A DNA stretch of 10,000 nucleotides from Desulfarculus sp. (GTDB lineage: Bacteria; Desulfobacterota; Desulfarculia; Desulfarculales; Desulfarculaceae): the NCBI GenBank assembly GCA_020216805.1, contig JAIWNN010000017.1, forward strand, positions 1 through 10,000. Direction: 5' to 3'. The translations under genes and the position numbers were made by a program. Positions 1-7,070 of this stretch are shown here, piece by piece (position 1 is the first letter of the stretch; each line of letters opens with the position of its first letter). The notes under the pieces are model-generated. The model was not told the DNA's origin. It worked only from the letters and a program-made list of their open reading frames with translations, and did not search any database.

Positions 1-20
1 ATGCCCATCGATGTCGTCAT
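1..20 (-). CDS. Possible 5' end of a leftward gene, cut by the window edge
   Basis: Read leftward, an ATG at 20-18 begins MTTSMG and leaves the window after six codons. It is preceded by a purine-rich GGGGAGGGG stretch whose GGAGG core lies 6 bases from the ATG, a good Shine-Dalgarno site. It would follow queE by 46 bases in the same direction, so it could be a co-transcribed gene, perhaps another queuosine-pathway enzyme; six residues cannot show which. The alternative is a rightward gene ending here: positions 1-24 also read MPIDVVI and then TAG, which would make it convergent with queE with the hairpin at 32-64 between them. I slightly favour the leftward start because of the ribosome binding site. 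Confidence 0.35.
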
Positions 21-31
21 CTAGCCCCTCC

Positions 32-64
32 CCGCCGCCGGCCGGGTTGGCTGGCCGGCGGCGG
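32..64. repeat. 12-bp GC-rich inverted repeat just after queE
   Basis: CCGCCGCCGGCC (32-43) and GGCCGGCGGCGG (53-64) are perfect reverse complements around a 9-base loop. The repeat starts two bases beyond the queE stop. It is followed by no T-run in either direction, so it does not meet the usual pattern of an intrinsic terminator. It could end or stabilise the 3' end of the queE transcript, or lie between two convergent genes if the gene at the left edge is rightward. Confidence 0.6.
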
Positions 65-66
65 TC

Positions 67-714
67 TCACACCCCGCGATCGCGATCCGGCCAGATGCAC
101 TTGTGCATTTGCAACTGGAAGCGGGCCCGCAGGCGGTCGGCCAGCATCCATTCCACCACCGCGGCCGGGGCCAGGCGCCCGGCCACGGTCGACAACAGCA
201 GCCCGCAGCGCCCCTCCAAGCCATGGCCGGCGATGACCGCCCGGGCGTATTCATAATCGGCCCGGTCGGCCAGGACGAATTTCACCTCGTCCTTGGCGGT
301 CACCAGGGCCAGGTTGGGCCGATGCAGGCGCTCCTGCATCCCGGAGCTGGGGCACTTGACGTCCATGATCACGTGGACCCTGGTGTCCACCGCGCCGATG
401 TCAAAGGCCCCGCTGGTCTCCAGCAGCACCGTCCGCCCGCGATCGCAGAGCGCGGCCAAAAGAGCCGGGGTCCCAGCCTGGGCCAGGGGTTCGCCGCCGG
501 TCACCTCCACCAGGTCCACCCCCTGGGCCTCCACCCAGGCCAACAGAGCATCGAGGCCGAGGTCCCGACCGGGATCCTGGCGGGCATAGGCCGTGTCGCA
601 CCAGCGGCAGTCTAGGGGGCACCCGGCCAGACGGATGAAGGCGCAGGCCAGCCCGGCGAAGCTGGACTCCCCCTGGATGCTCACGAACAGCTCGTTGACG
701 CGCAACCTCTCCAT
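67..714 (-). CDS. queE: 7-carboxy-7-deazaguanine synthase QueE (radical SAM)
   Basis: 215 residues. QueE is a cytoplasmic radical SAM enzyme that contracts the ring of 6-carboxy-tetrahydropterin to 7-carboxy-7-deazaguanine, the precursor of preQ0 and of queuosine in tRNA. The N-terminus has the family's SIQGE substrate-pocket motif (residues 12-16). The cluster motif is C32-x3-C36-x2-C39 followed by DT, placing three cysteines for the [4Fe-4S] cluster. TGGEP (72-76) is the SAM-binding glycine motif. The length matches the compact QueE enzymes. The start is fixed: the next in-frame codon triplet upstream that matters is a TAG only 10 bases before the ATG. There is no recognisable Shine-Dalgarno sequence, which is unusual beside the clear sites of its neighbours. 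It is divergent from the lipoprotein gene, and queC or queD are not in view. Identification is by motifs and is firm. Confidence 0.95.
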   Translation of the reverse strand: MERLRVNELFVSIQGESSFAGLACAFIRLAGCPLDCRWCDTAYARQDPGRDLGLDALLAWVEAQGVDLVEVTGGEPLAQAGTPALLAALCDRGRTVLLETSGAFDIGAVDTRVHVIMDVKCPSSGMQERLHRPNLALVTAKDEVKFVLADRADYEYARAVIAGHGLEGRCGLLLSTVAGRLAPAAVVEWMLADRLRARFQLQMHKCIWPDRDRGV

Positions 715-720
715 GACCCG

Positions 721-729
721 AGCCTAGCA
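721..729 (-). promoter_or_regulatory. Possible extended -10 element for leaderless queE transcript
   Basis: On the minus strand the sequence reads TGCTAGGCT: a TGn extension followed by TAnnnT, which are the most important -10 bases. The -10 hexamer ends six bases before the queE ATG, so transcription would begin at or next to the start codon. This fits the absence of a ribosome binding site for queE. A TTGAGG lies 18 bases upstream as a possible -35. The hexamer matches TATAAT at only three of six positions, so this is a weak call. Confidence 0.25.
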
Positions 730-743
730 CTTCGCGGCCCCCC

Positions 744-761
744 CCTCAAGCCACGCTTCCC
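744..761. repeat. Intergenic near-repeat, left copy
   Basis: CCTCAAGCCACGCTTCCC. A near copy, CCTCAAGCCCATGCTTCCC, lies at 9320-9338. The two share nine bases on the left and seven on the right, and differ only in the 2-3 bases between. Those bases fall in the loop of a small AAGC/GCTT hairpin present in both copies. No other copy is visible in the window. The two copies bracket the lipoprotein-A2M-pbpC cluster. It may be a short dispersed palindromic element or the trace of an insertion. Confidence 0.55.
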
Positions 762-785
762 AAACCACCGCGCTTCGGGTAACAT
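757..785 (+). promoter_or_regulatory. Candidate sigma-70-type promoter for the lipoprotein gene
   Basis: TTCCCA (757-762) and TAACAT (780-785) are separated by 17 bases and each matches the -35 or -10 consensus at four of six positions. Transcription would start near 792, giving a leader of about 30 bases. The -35 overlaps the end of the repeat at 744-761. This is the best pair in the short divergent gap but is not strong. Confidence 0.3.
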
Positions 786-822
786 CGCGGCTGGCAACAC
801 CATCTCGGATCGGGAGGCGCGC

Positions 823-1428
823 ATGGCCTGGAAATTCGTCTGGCTGGCGGCATGGTCGGCGCTGGGCCTTTTGGCGGGCTGCGGCGGTCTCCAGGCCACG
901 GACTATTACCGCAACGAGTCGCTGAACCTGATGGAGCGGAAGACCTACCAGTTCGCCGGCGACGTCAACGAGACCAGCTACAGCGACACCATGGTCGACA
1001 TCTCCCTCCAGGTGGACAACGAGGATTCCACCGCTTTCCAGATGGGTCTGGCCAACAAGACCAGCCAACCCCTGGTCATCCTTTGGGACCAAGTGGTCTT
1101 TGTCGACGCGGCCGGCAACCGGCAAAAGGTGATTCACCAGGGGGTGCGCTATTGGGACCCGGTCAGCCGCCTGGCCGCGGTGGCAGTGCCCCCCTTCACC
1201 AACATCCGCGACCAGCTACGGCCGGCCAAGGTGGACTACCGCGATGGCGAGCAGCGTCTGGCCCCCCTGAGCCGACGATGGGACACCTCCGGCTGGCTGG
1301 ACCAGCGCATCAGCATCACCCTGCCCCTGATCGTCTACGACCGGATCAGCCTCTATCGCTTCCGCTTCCACATCGAATCGCCGGCGGAGTACGACCTGCT
1401 CAACGACCCCATGACCCAGGGCCCCTAG
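823..1428 (+). CDS. Uncharacterised lipoprotein upstream of alpha-2-macroglobulin
   Basis: 201 residues. The N-terminus is a lipoprotein signal peptide: one lysine at residue 4, a hydrophobic stretch, and a lipobox LLAGC ending at Cys20. The mature protein would be acylated at Cys20 and held on the periplasmic face of a membrane; the +2 residue is Gly, which does not suggest inner-membrane retention. The mature part alternates short hydrophobic and polar stretches and looks beta-rich, with the segment ILWDQVVFVDAAGNRQKVIH around residues 86-105. This resembles a beta-sandwich pattern I associate with uncharacterised periplasmic lipoproteins; I cannot name the family. The ATG has a GGGAGG site (812-817) at 5 bases. 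It lies 104 bases upstream of, and in the same direction as, the A2M gene, so it may be co-transcribed and act with it. A function cannot be assigned from sequence. Confidence 0.9.
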   Translation: MAWKFVWLAAWSALGLLAGCGGLQATDYYRNESLNLMERKTYQFAGDVNETSYSDTMVDISLQVDNEDSTAFQMGLANKTSQPLVILWDQVVFVDAAGNRQKVIHQGVRYWDPVSRLAAVAVPPFTNIRDQLRPAKVDYRDGEQRLAPLSRRWDTSGWLDQRISITLPLIVYDRISLYRFRFHIESPAEYDLLNDPMTQGP

Positions 1429-1448
1429 ACCGGAACCGCCCCTGGATC

Positions 1449-1470
1449 GCCCCCACCCGCGCGGGGGGGC
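1449..1470. repeat. GC-rich hairpin between lipoprotein and A2M genes
   Basis: GCCCCC (1449-1454) and GGGGGC (1465-1470) are complementary, and the interior contains the perfect palindrome CCCGCGCGGG (1456-1465), so two alternative stems are possible. It starts 20 bases after the lipoprotein stop. No T-run follows, so full termination is not predicted; partial termination or message processing could set different levels for the two genes. Confidence 0.4.
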
Positions 1471-1475
1471 CGGCG

Positions 1476-1504
1476 TTGTGCCCGCGTTCCGGCCGGGGCA
1501 TACT
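1476..1504 (+). promoter_or_regulatory. Weak candidate promoter in front of the A2M gene
   Basis: TTGTGC (1476-1481) and CATACT (1499-1504) are 17 bases apart, with three and four consensus matches. A start near 1511 would leave room for only the ribosome binding site before the gene. If it is not used, the A2M gene depends on the lipoprotein promoter. Confidence 0.22.
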
Positions 1505-1514
1505 GGTGTCAAAC

Positions 1515-1520
1515 AAGGAG
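1515..1520 (+). promoter_or_regulatory. Ribosome binding site that bears on the A2M start
   Basis: AAGGAG lies 6 bases from an in-frame TTG (1527-1529) and 12 bases from the ATG at 1533. The spacing favours TTG, which would add only two residues (M-P) to the protein. An overlapping AGAGGG (1519-1524) is 8 bases from the ATG and rescues that choice. The signal peptide is the same either way. Confidence 0.6.
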
Positions 1521-1532
1521 AGGGCCTTGCCC

Positions 1533-4500
1533 ATGGCAAACTTGACGCGGGCGCGAGTCATCCTCGCCACCCTGCTGCTGGTCCTGGCCTTGACCCCGGC
1601 AGCGGCCTGGTCCGCCGACCAGGAGCTGACCGTCAAGCTGCTTCCCCAGGGCCAGGTGGAGCGCCTGACTCAGGTGGTGGCCCGTTTCAGCCGCCCCATG
1701 CGACCCCTGGGGGCCATGGACCAGGCGGCCGAGGACGCCCCCTTGCGCCTAGTGCCCCAGCCGGCGGGGTCCTATCGCTGGCTGGACCCGCAAAGCCTGG
1801 CCTACATCCTGGACCAGCCCTTGGTGGGCTCCAGCCAGATCACCGTCAGCGTGGCGGCCGGGGTCCAGGCCCTGGACGGCGCGCGACTGGCCAAGCCCCA
1901 GAAGGCGGTGATCCAGACGCCGGCCCTGGCCGCCCTGGAGTTCCAGCCCAACCCCGGCGAGCCCCTGGGGCCCCGGCCCGAGATTCGGGTTACTCTCAAC
2001 CAACCGGTGAACCTGGCCTCCCTGTCCCGGGCGGTTTTCCTGGAGGTGGACGGCCAGCGGCTGCCGGCGCGGGTGGCGGAACTGCCTCGGGAGCCGTGGC
2101 AGATCTCCCGCGAGCAGACCCTGGCCCGGGTCTATCGGGTGGGCATCGATGGCCAGCTGCCGCCGGGCAGGCCGGTGACCTTGGTGCTGGATGCCGGCAT
2201 CGAGCCCGTCGCGGGCAACCGGCCCAGCGCCAAGCCCATCCGCACTCCCTTTCACTCCTTCGATCCCCTGGCCCTGGTCAAATGGGAGCAAAACCGCCGG
2301 CCCGACGGCCGCCTGGACCCGGCGGCCAGTCTGTTGCTGGAATTCAACAATCCAGTCAAGCCGGCCGAGGTCATAAGTCGCCTCAAGTTGACCCCGTCCG
2401 CCAACCCTCTGTCCAGCGAGCCGGACCAGGAGCCCAGCCGCTGGGTCTACCTGGATCTCGGCCTGGCCCCTCGGGCGGAATATGATCTGGAACTGGCCCC
2501 GGGAATCGTGGACGCCTACGGCACCCGCCTGGCGGAGCCGGTCCGGCTCCACCTGGTCACCGGCGATCTGGCCCCGATCTTCTCTCTGGTGGGAGGCAAA
2601 GGGGTGCTGGAGACGGCCCAGGCCCTCTATCCCCTGCGCCTGCGCAACCTCTCCCAGGTGAGGGCCGGGTTCCAGTTCTTCGGCCCCGACCAGGCGGTGC
2701 CGACCCTGGTGGCCGAGGCCGACCGACCCTGGGACCAGAAGCCGCGCCGGCCCGATCCCGGCCGGGGCGGGGTGCGCCAGGATCTGTCCTTCGACCTGCC
2801 CCCCAACCAAACCCAGCTCAAACCCCTGGACCTGGCCAACCTGCTGGGCCGCTCCCCCCGTGGTGGCCTGACCCTGATCGACCTGCGGGCCGACCTGCCC
2901 AACTATGACGGCCAACCGAGCGAGGAGATCCGCCGCGCTCTGGTCCAGGTCACCGACCTGGGGCTGACCCTCAAGGCTGGCACCGCCTCCGGCCTGGCCT
3001 GGGTCACCAGCCTGAGTCAGGGCCGGCCCCTGGCCGGGGTGGACCTGGAACTGCGCGACCGCGCCAACAAGGTCCTCTGGCGGGGGGTCAGCGACGGCGA
3101 CGGTCTGGCCCGCCTGCCCGGCCTGGCCGAGCTCAAGCCGGCGGGGGATAAAGCGCGTCCCTGGCTGGGGCCTCAGGTTTATCTCCTGGCCCGGCAGAAC
3201 GAGGACTTGGCGGTGCTGCCCAGCCCCTGGTCCAACGACTTGATCTACTCCCTGGGCGAGGAGGTGGAGTACACCGGCCCCGAGACCCGAGCCCCGCTCC
3301 TGGCCCACGCCATCACCCAGTTGCCGCTCTATCAGCCGGGTCAGACCGTGCGCCTGGTGGTCTACCTGCGCGCGCCCGGGCCCGATGGTCTGATCCCGTT
3401 CACGGACCAGGCGGTGACCGTGCTGGTCAATGATCCCTACGGCCGCGTCCTGCACCAATTCGGCGGCAAGCCCAACCGCTACGGCTCCCTGGCCGGCGAG
3501 CTGACCCTGCCCGCCCAGGCCCGCCTGGGCCAGTACGGCATCCAGGTCAAGCATGGCGGCCAGGACCTCGCCGCCGGCGGTTTCCGGGTGGCCAGCTTCC
3601 GGCCCCCGGATTTCGCGGTCAACCTGACCGCTCCCGAGGCCAGCCTGGGGCGTCCGACCAACCTGCGCCTGGAGATCGAGGCCGGATACCTGTTCGGAGC
3701 CCCGGTGTCAGGCGGCCAGGCCAAGGTCAAGGTCAGTCAGCGCGACCAGGACTTCCGGCCCACCCGCCTAAGCGGCTACGCGGTGGGCGACCGGCCCCCG
3801 CCCGACCGGGAGCGCCCCGCGGTCAAGGACCTAGGCGGCCTGGAGACGGTCCTGGATCCGTCCGGCAAGGGTGGGCTGACCCTGCCCGCGCCCCAGCCCT
3901 CCCCCGGCCTGCCGGCCCTGGTCAGCCTGGAGGCCGGGGTGGCGGATCAGAGCGGGCTCACGGTCGGCGCCAGTCGGTCGTTCCTGGCCCACCCCTCCGC
4001 CATCTACCTGGGCCTGAAAACCCCGGGCCTGGCCGAGAGCGGCCAGCCGGCGGCCATCGAGATCAAGGCCGCCACCAGCGATGACCAAGCCGCCCCCGTG
4101 GTCAAGGTGGACCTGACCGCCTGGCGCGAGTATTGGGAGACGGTGCGCGAGCGCGGTCCGGGCGGCTTCTATCGCCATCTGGGCCAGGTCCGACGCGAGA
4201 AGATCTGGCAGACCAGCCTGGACCTGCCCACGGCCGGAGCCACGGTCCATTTCACTCCGCCCCAGGCCGGGACCTATGTCCTGGTGGCCGAGGCCCAGGA
4301 CGCCCAAGGCCGGCTCAACCGCTCGGCCGACTATCTCTACGCCGCCGGCGCCGGCCAGGCCGGTTGGCAGCGATTCGATGACCACCGCCTGGAACTGGTG
4401 GCCGCGGCCAGGGAGGTCGCCCCGGGCGGGGTGGCCCAGGTGATGGTCAAGAACCCCTTCCGCCAGGCCACCGCCTTGGTGACGGTGGAGCGCCTGGGGG

Positions 4501-7070
4501 TGCGGCGGCAATGGCTGCGGGAGGTGAGCGGCCCCGCGCCGGTGATCGAGGTGCCCATCGAGGCCGGCGACGCGCCCAACGTCTATCTGGGGGTGCTTCT
4601 GATCCGAGGCCGGGCGGCCGAGGCCCCGGCCCAGGGCCCGGACCTGGGCAAGCCCCAGGTGCGCATCGGTTACGCCACCATCAAGGTAGCCGCCCCGGAG
4701 GCGGGGCTCAAGGTGGAGCTGATTCCCGAGCGGGAGGAGTGCCAGCCCGGCCAGGAGGCGGCGGTCAACCTGCGGGTGAGTGACGTTGCCGGAAAGCCGC
4801 GAAAAACCCAGGTCACCTTCCTGGCGGTGGACGAACGGGTGCTGACCGCCGCCGGTGGGAGCAACGCCTATGATCCCCGAGCCACCTTCGACGCCCCTCG
4901 GCCCCTGGCGGTGCTGACCGCCGACGGCCGCACCCAGGTGGTGGGGCAACGTTTCACCGGGCAGAAAGGCGAGGAGGCGGCCGGCGGCGGCGGCCTGGGC
5001 CAGGCCTTGCGCCAGGCCTTCCATCCGGCGGTGCATTGGCTGGCCCAGGGCGAGACTGACGACCAAGGCCGGCTCCAAATCAACTTCAAGCTGCCCGACA
5101 GCCTGACCGCCTATCGCCTGGTGGCGGTGGCGGCCGACGCCGGTGGAGACTTCGGCCTGGGCCAAGGCCTGATCCGAGCCCGCAAGCCCTTGCAGATTCT
5201 CTCCGCCCTGCCCCGCTTCGCGGTGGTCGGCGACCGCTTCCAGGCCCGGGTGCTGGTCCAGAACCTGGGCGATGCGCCGGGCAAGGTCAAGCTCAACGCC
5301 CAGGCCGATGGCGGGCTGGGTCTGGAGGGCCCGGCCAGCCTGGAGCTGGAGCTGTCGCCCGGCCAGAGCCGGCCGGCCGCCTTCGCGGTCAAGGCCCTTG
5401 CCGCCGGACCGGCCGGGTTCACGGTGCGGGCGGAAATGGGCGGCCAGGCCGACGCGGCCCGTTTCAGCCTGCCGGTGGAGCCGGTGGCGGCCCTGGTCAG
5501 CGCGGCCATGGCCGGCTCCCTGGACGCCCGGGACGGGCCCCGCCAGGCTGGGGCGCCGCTTCTGTTGCCACCGGGGTCGGAGCCTGGTCGGGGCGGCCTA
5601 ACCCTTTCGCTGGCGGCCTCGCCGGCGGCCAACCTCTCCCCGCCCCTGCACACCCTGCTGGAATATCCCTGGGACTGCCTGGAGCAGCGCCTGAGCCGGG
5701 CCGCGGCCCGCGCCCTGCGCCTGGTGGAGGGACCGCGCCTGGGCCTGACCCCGGAGCCTGGAGACCAGGAAGCCGTCAAGGCGGCGATGGCCCAGGTGCC
5801 GGTCTTCCAGGCCGCGGACGGCGGCTTCGCCTTCTGGCCGGGCGGTGAGCGCTCCTGGCCCTACCTCACCGCCTACACCCTGCTGGCCGCGCGGCAAATG
5901 GCCCCGGCCGGGGCCGTTCTGCCCGAACCGGTGCGCAAGGCGGCCCTGGACAACCTCCAGCAGTTCGTCCGTCACACCCCGGCCCCCAAACCCGGCCAGG
6001 TGGGCCAGCGCCTCAGCGAGGCCGTGGCCCTGATGGTGCTGGCCGAGGAGGGGCGTAAGGTCAGACCCCTGGTGGAGGCCGCCCTGACCCGCAGCCAGGG
6101 CTTGCCACCCTTTGGTCTGGCCGCCCTGATGCGGGCGGCGGCGGCCAGCGGCCTGGACAGCGCCATCGATCCCCTGGTGACCCAGTTGGAGGCCTCGGCC
6201 GTGGTCAGCGCCCAGCACCTGCACTTCGCGGCGGTGGATCCCGGCGGACTCAAGGCGGTGCTGGGCTCCAACCTGCGCGGCAACGCCATGGCCCTCTGGA
6301 CCCTGGCCCGCCTGCGGCCGGACCATCCCCGCCTGGGGGCCCTGGCCGCCTGGGTGGGGCAAGGCCTGGGCCAGGAGCCATATCTCTCCACCCAGGAGGC
6401 GATCTTCGGCCTCTGGGCATTGAGCGCCTACCTCGCCCGCCCCGGCGACGATGGTCCCTCGGCCCTGGCCGCGTCCCTGGACGGCAAGCAGATCGGTCAG
6501 GCCAGCTTCGACCGGCCGGTGGACCCGCCCCGGGTCATCCACCTGGCCCTGGACCAGCTCGTGGCCGGTCGGACCCAAACCCTGGAGCTGACCGCCAACC
6601 AGGGACGGCCTTATTGGAGCGCGCGGCTGAGCTACGCCCCCACCCAGCCCCCTTCCGAGCCGGTCAACGCCGGCTTCGGTCTGGCCCGCCTCTTGCGCCA
6701 TGGTGACAAGCCGCCCCAGGTGGGCCAGACCGTGGACTGCCTGCTGACCCTGCTGGTGCCCGAGACCCGGCATCAGGTGCTGATTCACGACCCCTTCCCC
6801 GCCGGCCTGGAGCCGGTGGGAGCCTCCCTGGGCCGTCCCCAGACCGAGGACGGGGAGCCGCCGGCCTGGGATCCCTGGCAATGGCGCGAGCTGCGGCGCG
6901 ACGGCCTGGTGCTTTACGCCCCCCGGTTGTCGCCGGGCGTTTACAGCTTCCGTTACACCCTGCGGGCGGTGGCCCCGGGCGACTATCTGCACCGCCCGGT
7001 TCGGGTGGAGGAGATGTACGCGCCCGAGGTCTGGGGCCAGAGCCCGGCCGGACGCCTGGAGGTGCGGTGA
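1533..7070 (+). CDS. Thioester-type bacterial alpha-2-macroglobulin (YfhM-like)
   Basis: 1845 residues. Bacterial A2Ms are periplasmic protease traps: cleavage of a bait segment triggers a conformational change and an internal Cys-Gln thioester links the trap to the protease. Residues 1-28 are a Sec signal peptide ending ALTPAAAWSA before DQ; there is no lipobox cysteine, unlike E. coli YfhM. Residues about 30-590 are a chain of beta domains of the bacterial type. An MG2-like domain starts near 597 (YQPGQTVRLVVYLR). The N2 domain starts near 1057, and a glycine-rich candidate bait segment lies at about 1105-1160. The central A2M domain follows (HPAVHW, LPDSLTAYRLVAVAA, from 1163). The thioester motif is C1382-LEQ, inside YPWDCLEQ. 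The helical thioester domain contains DGGFAFWPGG near 1427. A C-terminal MG10-like domain runs from about 1710 and ends in EEMYAPEVWGQS. It is about 190 residues longer than YfhM. The mature protein has only three cysteines (1070, 1382, 1736). The frame stays open upstream to 852 across the lipoprotein gene, but the signal peptide and ribosome binding site fix the start here, with TTG at 1527 as the alternative. The stop overlaps the pbpC start. Confidence 0.96.
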   Translation: MANLTRARVILATLLLVLALTPAAAWSADQELTVKLLPQGQVERLTQVVARFSRPMRPLGAMDQAAEDAPLRLVPQPAGSYRWLDPQSLAYILDQPLVGSSQITVSVAAGVQALDGARLAKPQKAVIQTPALAALEFQPNPGEPLGPRPEIRVTLNQPVNLASLSRAVFLEVDGQRLPARVAELPREPWQISREQTLARVYRVGIDGQLPPGRPVTLVLDAGIEPVAGNRPSAKPIRTPFHSFDPLALVKWEQNRRPDGRLDPAASLLLEFNNPVKPAEVISRLKLTPSANPLSSEPDQEPSRWVYLDLGLAPRAEYDLELAPGIVDAYGTRLAEPVRLHLVTGDLAPIFSLVGGKGVLETAQALYPLRLRNLSQVRAGFQFFGPDQAVPTLVAEADRPWDQKPRRPDPGRGGVRQDLSFDLPPNQTQLKPLDLANLLGRSPRGGLTLIDLRADLPNYDGQPSEEIRRALVQVTDLGLTLKAGTASGLAWVTSLSQGRPLAGVDLELRDRANKVLWRGVSDGDGLARLPGLAELKPAGDKARPWLGPQVYLLARQNEDLAVLPSPWSNDLIYSLGEEVEYTGPETRAPLLAHAITQLPLYQPGQTVRLVVYLRAPGPDGLIPFTDQAVTVLVNDPYGRVLHQFGGKPNRYGSLAGELTLPAQARLGQYGIQVKHGGQDLAAGGFRVASFRPPDFAVNLTAPEASLGRPTNLRLEIEAGYLFGAPVSGGQAKVKVSQRDQDFRPTRLSGYAVGDRPPPDRERPAVKDLGGLETVLDPSGKGGLTLPAPQPSPGLPALVSLEAGVADQSGLTVGASRSFLAHPSAIYLGLKTPGLAESGQPAAIEIKAATSDDQAAPVVKVDLTAWREYWETVRERGPGGFYRHLGQVRREKIWQTSLDLPTAGATVHFTPPQAGTYVLVAEAQDAQGRLNRSADYLYAAGAGQAGWQRFDDHRLELVAAAREVAPGGVAQVMVKNPFRQATALVTVERLGVRRQWLREVSGPAPVIEVPIEAGDAPNVYLGVLLIRGRAAEAPAQGPDLGKPQVRIGYATIKVAAPEAGLKVELIPEREECQPGQEAAVNLRVSDVAGKPRKTQVTFLAVDERVLTAAGGSNAYDPRATFDAPRPLAVLTADGRTQVVGQRFTGQKGEEAAGGGGLGQALRQAFHPAVHWLAQGETDDQGRLQINFKLPDSLTAYRLVAVAADAGGDFGLGQGLIRARKPLQILSALPRFAVVGDRFQARVLVQNLGDAPGKVKLNAQADGGLGLEGPASLELELSPGQSRPAAFAVKALAAGPAGFTVRAEMGGQADAARFSLPVEPVAALVSAAMAGSLDARDGPRQAGAPLLLPPGSEPGRGGLTLSLAASPAANLSPPLHTLLEYPWDCLEQRLSRAAARALRLVEGPRLGLTPEPGDQEAVKAAMAQVPVFQAADGGFAFWPGGERSWPYLTAYTLLAARQMAPAGAVLPEPVRKAALDNLQQFVRHTPAPKPGQVGQRLSEAVALMVLAEEGRKVRPLVEAALTRSQGLPPFGLAALMRAAAASGLDSAIDPLVTQLEASAVVSAQHLHFAAVDPGGLKAVLGSNLRGNAMALWTLARLRPDHPRLGALAAWVGQGLGQEPYLSTQEAIFGLWALSAYLARPGDDGPSALAASLDGKQIGQASFDRPVDPPRVIHLALDQLVAGRTQTLELTANQGRPYWSARLSYAPTQPPSEPVNAGFGLARLLRHGDKPPQVGQTVDCLLTLLVPETRHQVLIHDPFPAGLEPVGASLGRPQTEDGEPPAWDPWQWRELRRDGLVLYAPRLSPGVYSFRYTLRAVAPGDYLHRPVRVEEMYAPEVWGQSPAGRLEVR

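Noticed and set aside
852..1532. The A2M frame stays open upstream to 852, suggesting a much longer protein
   Set aside because: It overlaps the lipoprotein gene in another frame, translates to proline/glycine/arginine-rich sequence typical of a shadow frame, and lies before a clear signal peptide and ribosome binding site.
6881..7066. Possible longer pbpC start inside the A2M gene
   Set aside because: The added 62 residues are low-complexity shadow sequence before the membrane helix, and they overlap the conserved A2M C-terminus.
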